A stretch of DNA of 64,000 nucleotides from positions 186,001-250,000 of the forward strand of contig JBBPTG010000013.1 in NCBI GenBank assembly GCA_038093975.1, written 5' to 3'. The DNA is from Chalciporus piperatus (taxonomy: Eukaryota > Basidiomycota > Agaricomycetes > Boletales > Boletaceae). A program made the position numbers and the translations under genes. The notes below the pieces were generated by a model that was not told the origin of the DNA, ran no database searches, and worked only from the letters and a program-made list of their open reading frames with translations. Shown here piece by piece: positions 57,083 to 64,000 of this stretch (position 1 is its first letter; the number at the start of each line of letters is the position of its first letter).

Positions 57083-57557
57083 TGAAACGACTCAACTCAA
57101 CTAAGAGCTAAGACTCACACTAGACAATAGCGAGCCGATGAACTTGGCTGAGGTTCGATGAGGAAACTCCAGGAGAACAAGACTGGGGAGTCCAGTGCTT
57201 GTCGACCCGGGTTTATATACTATTGTCAATGTTTGTACATGTTATGGCTAAACCTTATCGTAGGTGACTGGGTATGACTCATACTGACTACTAGCCAATA
57301 GCGTAACTAGCTCTACTGCGGAATGAGTAAGCGTGAGTCATATGATGAGTAATGCTGACTGATGCTGACGAGTGAGCGGTGAGTCATCAGTAGTAAGCGA
57401 AGATCTAGACCTAGCTTATGTAAGTAAGTCACGTGACACGATAAGATAAGATAACAAAAGAGAAAGTGAAACGACTAAGTCCAAGAGACGAAGAGAAACC
57501 TAGTAAGCGTAATGGAATGTAGGGATGATTAGGATAAGGAATGAAGCGTTCGTAACA
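57083..57557 (-). repeat. 5' LTR of the chromovirus
   Basis: 475 bp, nearly identical to 49627-50102 apart from eleven transitions and one indel. In the coding direction it starts TGTTACGAACGC, carries a TATA box (plus-strand 57211-57219) and ends GAGTCGTTTCA. Confidence 0.92.
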
Positions 57558-58921
57558 ACCACTGGGGCTGGTAGACCATGTTAATGTCAAATAGAGATGT
57601 GAATGACCTATGAACTCACTTTGTTTTACCCTCTTCGCCTTCGGCTCCTCTGATGCCGACTGAGCCCTTGTTCTCTTCTTGCTTGTGCTTGGGCAGGCCT
57701 GCCCTTTGTCTTCCAGCCACTTGGTCTGCTCAATGGCCAATGGGTCATCTGAGTCGTCGTCCTCAGAAGCCGTCGCTCTCTGCTTGCCTGTCCCCTTGCC
57801 TGTTGCCGCCCTTGTTTGGCGAGTTCTCTTTGGCCTGGTGGAGGGGGCAGGGGTGGCAGGTGAATCCGTCCGAAGGGCCAAAGCCGCATGTCGTGGATGG
57901 GCAGTTGTGAGAAAACACTTCTGTTTCCCTGAAAACAGGAAATGCAGGCGTTCCAGCTGACTCCAGGGGGATGCGGGATGCATTCCCAACCCATGGCGAC
58001 ACAACGGTCACATGGAGAGCGTTCCGGAGGAGGGGGTAGAAGTGAGCCGCTGCCTGAGGCGGCAGCAGCCAAGGCAGGGGAGGGGAGGGACGGGATGGGC
58101 CTGGGTGAGCATTTTTGGCACGTTCAGCCTTGTTCCATTCCTGTTGAGCCTTGGTTTGCATCATGGGCAGGTGGCGGCGGGGGTGAGACAGTGTCTTTGG
58201 GGTTGGGAGTGGGAGACGAACCGGCTTGGGTGCTTGCGGTTGTGTCCGTTGAGTCTCAACGATAATCAAAGGGAGGGAGGGCAGCGATGGGCCCGATGGT
58301 GCTGACACGTCGGTCTGTTTCGGGCGAGGCCTCGAGAACTTTGAGGGGACCGGCCACTCTGTTGGGTGATCTTCTGGCTCCTCAACCTCATCTGACTCGA
58401 CTGCAACCGCCCTCTGTTTACCCTTTGCTTGACGAGCTGGCGGCGGCGAGGTGATGCGAGGAGTCGTAGAAGGCAGGGTGGTGGGCAACTCGGCAGTGGC
58501 AGCGATGTCGAGTCAGTGGCCTCAGATGGCCGGTACCAATGGTGGAACTGGATGGAGTCGCCAGGATGGAGGATGGACTCCCATACCGGCCAACTGTTGA
58601 CGTTGGTGCAGCTGGGGATCCGAATGTCTGCGGCGATGACTATCAGAGGGATGATGGTCACAGCCTCAGCCATAGGGCGAAAACGATGCTGTGGGTGAGA
58701 AAGATGAGCATAGAATAGGGTAGGAGGGAGTAGTCTGGACGCACCAATGCCGCCCTCATCGAATCCAATCTCCTCTCCCAGTCTTGGGTGCGAGCCTCCA
58801 ACTCCGAGCTTGACAAGCGGCTCCCTCGGCCTTCGCCACTTTGAATGATGGCCTCAATGGTGATCTTGAGGAACTCTGCGAGAGCTTGAGCAGAGGTGTT
58901 GGCTTTCTGAGCAGACATCAT
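57558..58921 (-). CDS. Unknown gene with Zn-cluster-like cysteines, probably frame-damaged
   Basis: The first exon (ATG near 58921) reads MMSAQKANTSAQALAEFLKI, then TQDWERRLDSMRAALV. It joins across an intron at about 58684-58745 to HRFRPMAEAVTIIPLIVIAA and SWPVWESILHPGDSIQFHHW. Further on, in shifted frames, come a long Pro/Ser/basic region, then PCDRCVAMGWECIPHPPGVS and ACISC with a later KC, reminiscent of a fungal cysteine cluster. After that follows an acidic/basic low-complexity end with KKRTRAQSASEEPKAKRVK. At least two frame changes (near 58490 and 57930) lack convincing splice sites, so I suspect decay or sequencing error. It lies immediately right of the chromovirus and may be transposon cargo. 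I do not recognise the family. Confidence 0.45.
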
Positions 58922-58978
58922 GTTGTGATGGATGGCGAGTAGAGAGGAGGTGAAGAGCACGGTGTTCGAGAGGTGAGA

Positions 58979-59300
58979 TCAAATCAGAAAAGTGAATGCT
59001 GTCCTTGGCAAGTATTGTGTTGCAGGATATAGACCGAGATGTAGGAGTTGTGCACGGAATGATTCCTTTTCGGAACATCGGAATGGACAAATGGCGAGAA
59101 CATGAATCCCTGACACGTCAACGACAGTGAGGAGGTGATTTCCGTTGTCGTCATAACATTTGGAGTTGACGGTCGAGAAGGAGTCGAGCATAGCTTCGAT
59201 GCTCGTCATGGTCGGCAAGTGATCGTCCTCCGCCAGGTCTTCCTCAATTTCCTCATCGGCGGACTCTGCAGGTTTGTTGCTGTGGACTTTCTAATAGCTC
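58979..59300 (-). pseudogene. KDZ-type transposase N-terminal remnant
   Basis: One minus-strand frame reads an acidic lead (ADEEIEEDLAEDDHLP), then VDVSGIHVLAICPFRCSEKE, then QLLHLGLYPATQYLPRTAFT before a stop. The GIH...C, QLL-x-LGL-PAT and P-x-TAFTF features are typical of the region just after the CxC2-like cysteine cluster of Kyakuja-Dileera-Zisupton transposases, abundant in Agaricomycetes. The catalytic core is absent on either side, so only a fragment survives. Confidence 0.6.
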
Positions 59301-59816
59301 ATAGGTCATCCAAGGACCTGACTTGGCGATCGTGCTTTGCTCTGCGAGATCGGCTTCCACTGATGTTGTCGAGACTTGTGAGCGGTGTATTTGTAGCTCG
59401 GCTTCCATTGACTTCCACCTGCAGGGGTGGTGGTGGTGGTTTGAAATGTGCTAGCACTGAAGGTCTTACGACGATAGTGGGCCATAGTGAGATGGAAAAA
59501 ATGGAGAGGACGAAAAGGGTAGGAGTTATCTAAAGATCAGTCTCACGCATCACACTGGCAGCTGATAGTTTTCACCAAGTAATCCAAATGAATCACCGAT
59601 ACTTCATGTGACACCATACTCTGATGATTTCTCTCTGCTATGAACTAATGTCAGACACATTGTGTCTTTTCTATTGTTTGGACAAGCGAGATTGATAATG
59701 TTATTAGGTATTTCAGCATCAGACCTGCGGTATAAAAGATGAGTCCGGCAAAATTCTGTTTAACCCTCCGTCAGATCCTTTCCAATTACTACCTGCTTTT
59801 TCATTCATTACCCACA
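59301..59816. other. Intergenic between transposase remnant and unknown gene
   Basis: Nothing coding is supported. A TATA-like GTATAAAAG lies at about 59729-59737, upstream of the gene starting at 59817. Confidence 0.4.
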
Positions 59817-62800
59817 ATGCCTCCCTCATCATTCACCGAAGAGCAAGTGTCTGCTCTGGAGGATGTTCTAGAGGAATATCGGGACATTTCTGGCCAGGAC
59901 AAAGCTCAGAGAAAAGAGGTTATCATTGACCGTCTCAAACTGCAATTTGCCACTGTACATCATCAGAATGACCGGACGGCCATGCTAAAATTGCGAAAGG
60001 TATATCATGATCTTTGTACATATATTTTTAGAACTGATTGGGTCCTCACAGTCGGTGACACACTGGCTCAATAATCGGTCACGTCACAACAGTCAGGAGA
60101 AAGAGTTCTTTTGCAAGACAAATTGGTTCAATGTCTTTGGCGAACAGAATCATGAGGAGATCACGGCGGAGGCCGGCAAACTCACTCCGCTCGCCGCTGG
60201 CACCAAAGGCTATGTGTCTTATTGGCGACAAGCAGCGTCGGTGTTGTCAAAAGCCATCTCTGCCGAAGACAAGCAGAAATATACTAACATGGCAGTGGAA
60301 TGGAATGCCAAGGGAGTGCCGAAGATAGTCCAGATGAGGTGAGTAGATCCCATCCCTTTACTGCCATATGTGATGACAACCTGTGTTGCAGAGAAATAAA
60401 TTCCCACCTGCCATCATTCCTCAGAGAACTCTCCATCAAGATGTACCGGCAGTTTGGTGTTCACATGGTCATGTTGTGGGGTTATGATTCTGACGGGAGT
60501 AGATCCGCTGTTCTCACTCATTATCATGTTCAAGTTCTGACCTAAATTCAGCCAAGATTATAATGCCAAGCTGGATGACGGCCCTACACTGAAGTCGGTG
60601 TGTCCGACATGGGAGACAGAGCCCATCAGCAGTACTTGGGACAAATACCTCACGGCTGCTTTCAAAAGTAAGTTCATACACATTGAAAGTGGCCTGATGC
60701 TCAATGCCTCCCAGTAGGTTTAGTGTTTAAAAGTCCGGTCCGGTCCAGTTTTTAGACCAAGTTTTGAGGCAACCGGACCTGGACCGGTCTTTTTATTTGT
60801 CAAATTTCAAGCAACCAGATTAAAACTGATAATGACCGGTTGCCATGGCCAGACCTGGGCAACCGAACCAGTTGCAACTGGTTGTCTTAAAAGACCGATC
60901 TACTATACATATTTTGGTCTTAGTTGTAAATATATGAGATTTTCAGCTGGAAAAACAATGTTTTTAATATTGTCAAAAACGCGCAGATGCGCCCAGGGCG
61001 CATCTGTGTGGGAACACAACAAAAAATAATTATTAAAACATTTTAAAACGAGGAAAAACATCAGAAAATGTAGAAATACATGATATGCACAGATGCGCCA
61101 GGAGTGCATCAGCGTGAAAATGGGTCAGATGACTACCTACAACGGTTGCAACTGGTCTTGGACCGGTCTTTTATTTTTCAGATTTTCATGGCAACCAGGC
61201 TGGTACATACCAGAAAATCTGGCAACTGGCAACCGCAGTCCGGTTGCAACCAATGTCGGTTCGGTTCGGTTGCCGGTCTTTTTGCGGTCCTGCAACTGGA
61301 CTTTGAAACACTAAGTAGGTTTGCCACCGCCGGCAGTGCCCAAGGACAAATTTGAGGTGACGCGGGCCGACGAAGGTCACTGGACTTTGCCGATGCTCGA
61401 TGTATCATCGGCGAGCCTCGACAAGCAAAAGCGGCTCATTAGTGACTTTATGAACTGCTGCTGGCAAGCGGTCTCTGGCGGCAAGGGCAGCACACCATTT
61501 TCTAAGATGACGAAGGACCTGACCACCTATGTCAATCTTGATGCTGGATATCTCCCCAACATCTCATCCTTTGAGATCAAGGATCCTTCACACATGTCAA
61601 AAGACAATGTGGAACTTCTGCTTCGCCATTGGAAAGACAGGCAGGCCAATGAACTCCTTCGCCCCATTTTCGCTTTCAAGGCCGATGCTAAACAGTCAGG
61701 CAAGAAATCCGTGAGCACAGTGCCAAATACTGCTCCGACCTGCCCACCGACCCAGACTGAACCCCACCGACCCACTCAGACGGCAACTGTACCTTCGCCG
61801 AGTCGCCGCCCACACTCTTCAGCGGTGACAACGTCACCACCGCCGGCTAGAGAGCGACTTCCAAATAGCGGCACAACATCGCCGCCTTTGATGTCGAACC
61901 CGCCGTTGCTCACTTCTTTATCTCAGTCTAGCGAAGATCACTCCCCGAATCGCGACCTGGCAGCGACCAGCAGACCTCACGACGATGAGGCATCAGATTC
62001 AGAAAATGACTTCTGGGAATCTCCTTCTCAACATTCGGCGGATTTCAAAAGTCAACTCGACTTTCTCCATTGCCTCACAAATCGACAAGAATATGCAACA
62101 TTGCTTGGTGTTCTGCACCTATCAAAGGTAACACCATCATTTCGACGATTGCATGGAGTTGACAATTGCTCAACCAGGAGACCACTGGCGGTGTGCCAGC
62201 CATCCTCCCTTGTGGACTTGATTGGCAGTATGACAACTTCCACCTGCCCCCAGAGGGTCATCAATGGTCACCAATCCCCCAGTCGGTATTCAATGGTGAT
62301 CTGTTCGCCGCAAACGGCGAAATATACCAGCAGAGCCGATCTCCTCGCTCAAGCCTTGCTCACCGGCATGCTGATCCGTGATGTTGAGATGGTTACAGAA
62401 CGACGGGCAGCACTGCGAGGTTATCCCTTTGTTCCTCAAGAGCTCCGCCGGAAAACAATGTCATCAGAGCATATATCTCCCAGAACATCTTTACCTTAGA
62501 CCAGGATCAAACTCGTCGACTTGCCCTTCCCATTGACTTCGGTTGGGATCTGACATTGCACACTGTCAGAGATATCTCCTATGCTCACTGGCCAAAGGTC
62601 GTTACCGCCCTCTCAGCTCTGCGTTTGGGGCCCGACTCCGCCGAACATGGCCGATGGTATGTCGCTTTGCATGTCATGTTCGCCGGGATGGTTCTCCAAG
62701 ATGTCAGCAAGTCAAATGTATCATCCGTTACATGCAACTACCCCTCGGTTCCACCCTTGGTGGTTTCGACCACCATTGATGGTGCCTCCGTCACCGACAT

Positions 62801-63032
62801 CCTCCAGTGGTGCAAGACATTGAAGTCCACAATCATGAAAAAATGCCACATTGCTCCACAAGCTCCGCCGGTATTGAATAAGCGGTCCCGGGAAACCGAG
62901 ACTCACTCAACTTCAAAGAAGCTGAGAGCGGAAGATCACGCTGATCGAGCGGCAGAGAGACGGCCAGCGAGAAAGCGAAGGCCGAAGAAGATGGATGTAG
63001 ATGAGTTTTTGATGAGGAGAAATCCAGAATAG
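59817..63032 (+). CDS. Large unknown gene of transposon-associated type, intron invaded by a small element
   Basis: Exon 1 is 59817-59999 (PPSSFTEEQVSALEDVLEEY). After a 52-bp intron exon 2 is 60052-60338 (HWLNNRSRHNSQEKEFF; AGTKGYVSYWRQAASVLSKA; TNMAVEWNAKG). Exon 3 starts near 60391 (IKMYRQFGVHMVMLWGYDSD). A further exon near 60555-60667 (KLDDGPTLKSVCPTWETEP) joins 61316 onward (GLPPPAVPKDKFEVTRADEG). A long Ser/Thr/Pro region follows, then after more introns LHTVRDISYAHWPKVVTALS and a basic tail (RRPARKRRPKKMDVDEFL) that suggests nuclear location. I believe many Agaricomycete genomes carry paralogues of this layout, but no function is known to me. Exon borders in 60480-60560 and 62100-62530 are uncertain. 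Confidence 0.55.
60713..61322. mobile_element. MITE-like element with 8-9 bp target duplication at a splice acceptor
   Basis: AGTAGGTTT occurs at 60713-60721 and again at 61314-61322. The element between (about 590 bp) starts AGTGTTTAAAAGTCC and ends GGACTTTGAAACACT, inverted repeats with one mismatch. The interior is rich in GGTTGC, ACCGG and CCGGT words and has no coding frame. An 8-bp target duplication suggests a hAT-type origin, without transposase evidence. Confidence 0.8.
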
Positions 63033-63039
63033 AGTTCAT

Positions 63040-63949
63040 TTACTGTGATGTGTCTCCCTGAGAGTTCCCTAGAGTTCTATTCAATACATCCATCATCGCC
63101 TGCTGCTTCATTGTAACATCAGGCACCTCCTGCCTAAGGAACTCCCACCGTTTCAACACCGAGTTGTCTTGCCAAATGGCAATCAATTTGGTGCGCATTT
63201 TCCCTAACGAGTCTTGAAATGTTTTTAATTCTTCCCGTTTACCCTCCAGTGCAATGACGGCATCCTCCAGAGCTTCAAACGCCTTCCGGGTGGGCGGTTC
63301 ATGCAATCTTTGACGACTCCCAACAATTACGACTATAGCGAAGGGATGTTGACATGAGCTCAATGGACCGAGGTTGAACTTTCACTATCATGCCAATCTT
63401 GTTCTGAGGCTGCAACGGATCGTACACCGAATACCCTGTCCCGATATTTGCCGCCGACAACAAAGTGGCAGCATCTACTTGATCTTCATCGGCGGACGAA
63501 GTGGCGGCTTCAGCTTGATCTTCATTGGCGGAGGACGTCACAATCGGGGCGCTCTTGAACATTTCCGTCACAGTGTCCACTGGATCTTCATCGGCAGAGC
63601 TTGGCACAAACTCGGCGCTCTTGACCGTCTTTGTCGTTCGAAGACCAAGATGTTTCCATGACCCAGCAACGTGCTGGACAGTTGCGCCGCGTTCAATGAT
63701 CGCAGGATAGGTCTGTAATGCTGAACATCTTCTCTTCTTTTTGTTGCATTGAAGGCACGGTCCGAACTTCCCTTGCTTTTTTGAAACCTTGCAGAGTGTG
63801 CCATTGGAACAAGCCTGGCAGGGCTACACATGGACTTAAGACACAACAAGGGCTGAAGGACGCATGACTTACTGGTGAGTAGAGCAACATGGGATAGTGG
63901 ACGGAGAGAGAAAGACCAATGGCACTGGGCTTTGAACCCTGTGTCATGC
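63040..63949 (-). CDS. Unknown Zn-cluster/coiled-coil protein
   Basis: A possible start ATG lies at 63949. An intron at about 63832-63881 leads to a cysteine cluster PCQACSNGTLCK, a basic linker, then PCLQCNKKKRRC: C-X2-C-X5-C-X12-C-X2-C-X6-C, similar to a Zn2Cys6-type DNA-binding cluster with unusual spacing. An acidic region with repeated SSADEDPVD/SSANEDQAE units follows, then KIGMIVKVQPRSIEL. A 48-bp intron (about 63311-63358) joins to LHEPPTRKAFEALEDAVIAL and a coiled coil ending at 63040. A nuclear DNA-binding role is a guess from the cluster. It is convergent with the preceding gene, the two stop codons being a few bases apart. Confidence 0.5.
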
Positions 63950-63956
63950 TGTGGTC

Positions 63957-64000
63957 CCACGGAAGCACACGAATGCAGCTTTAGATTCATCGCCTTCTTT
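63957..64000 (-). mobile_element. Start of another gypsy pol fragment at the window edge
   Basis: These 44 bases match 53333-53376, within the RT region of the chromovirus pol, with a single difference. The left boundary at 63957 is abrupt. The piece continues beyond the window, so its size is unknown. Confidence 0.8.

Larger units (their letters stand above)
49627..57557 (-). mobile_element. Near-complete Ty3/gypsy chromovirus with extra membrane ORFs
   Basis: A 7.9-kb LTR retrotransposon in minus orientation. In its sense direction: 5' LTR (57557-57083), self-priming site, spliced membrane ORF, gag, pol with protease, RT, RNase H, integrase and chromodomain, a second membrane ORF, polypurine tract AGAGAGGGGGTAG (50103-50115) and 3' LTR (50102-49627). 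All coding frames are open. The LTRs differ by eleven transitions and one indel (about 97.5% identical), pointing to a fairly recent insertion. The 5-bp flanks (GGCAC left, ACCAC right) do not form a target duplication, and the gag it interrupts does not resume on the right. Recombination or a later deletion must therefore have altered one side. Confidence 0.9.

Overview
The window looks like a basidiomycete fungal chromosome, most likely Agaricomycetes. The genes are split by many short (about 45-100 bp) GT-AG introns. The products include fungal types: a Zn2Cys6 regulator, a berberine-bridge-like secreted FAD oxidase, histidine acid phosphatases and DUF2828 proteins. The mobile elements (chromovirus, DIRS-like, KDZ-type transposase) are those expected there. 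I could not identify the species.

Left part, 1-40.8 kb, is mostly host genes. In order: the 3' part of a Nup160-like nucleoporin (+), a Zn2Cys6 transcription factor (-), a long gene-poor stretch with a possible inverted-repeat-bounded segment, histidine acid phosphatase 1 (+), a secreted FAD oxidase (-), a decayed DUF2828 copy (+), the rRNA-processing kinase GRC3 (-), three DUF2828 paralogues in -, +, - orientation, a second gene-poor stretch with small repeats, a GRDP/DUF1399-like gene (-), a small coiled-coil gene assembled from four short exons (-), a conserved-looking unknown gene with a cysteine cluster (+), and histidine acid phosphatase 2 (-). Phosphatase 2 carries an apparent one-base frameshift in exon 1. 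Both phosphatases contain the same 9-nt microexon just before the catalytic histidine motif.

Right part, 41-64 kb, is a pile of mobile elements. A DIRS-like retroelement stops inside its RNase H region at a 2.5-kb terminal-inverted-repeat element that consists almost wholly of two tandem-repeat arrays. Next comes an unknown gene with a Myb/SANT-like look whose stop codon is supplied by the LTR of a gypsy element. The gag of that gypsy element is cut by the LTR of a near-complete minus-strand chromovirus at 49627-57557. Beyond it lie a frame-damaged unknown gene, a KDZ transposase N-terminal remnant, a larger unknown gene with a small inverted-repeat element sitting on a splice acceptor, a Zn-cluster/coiled-coil gene, and the first bases of another gypsy pol copy at the window edge.

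The most unusual unit is the chromovirus. Besides gag and pol it has two extra sense-strand membrane-protein genes: a spliced one upstream of gag and one downstream of pol in the env position. It also shows a Tf1-type self-priming site (seen again in the second gypsy element) and a canonical -1 slippery heptamer at the gag-pol junction. The other notable system is the DUF2828 cluster, which shows inverted promoter duplication and mosaic similarity suggestive of gene conversion. All splice models are read by eye and have no transcript support.
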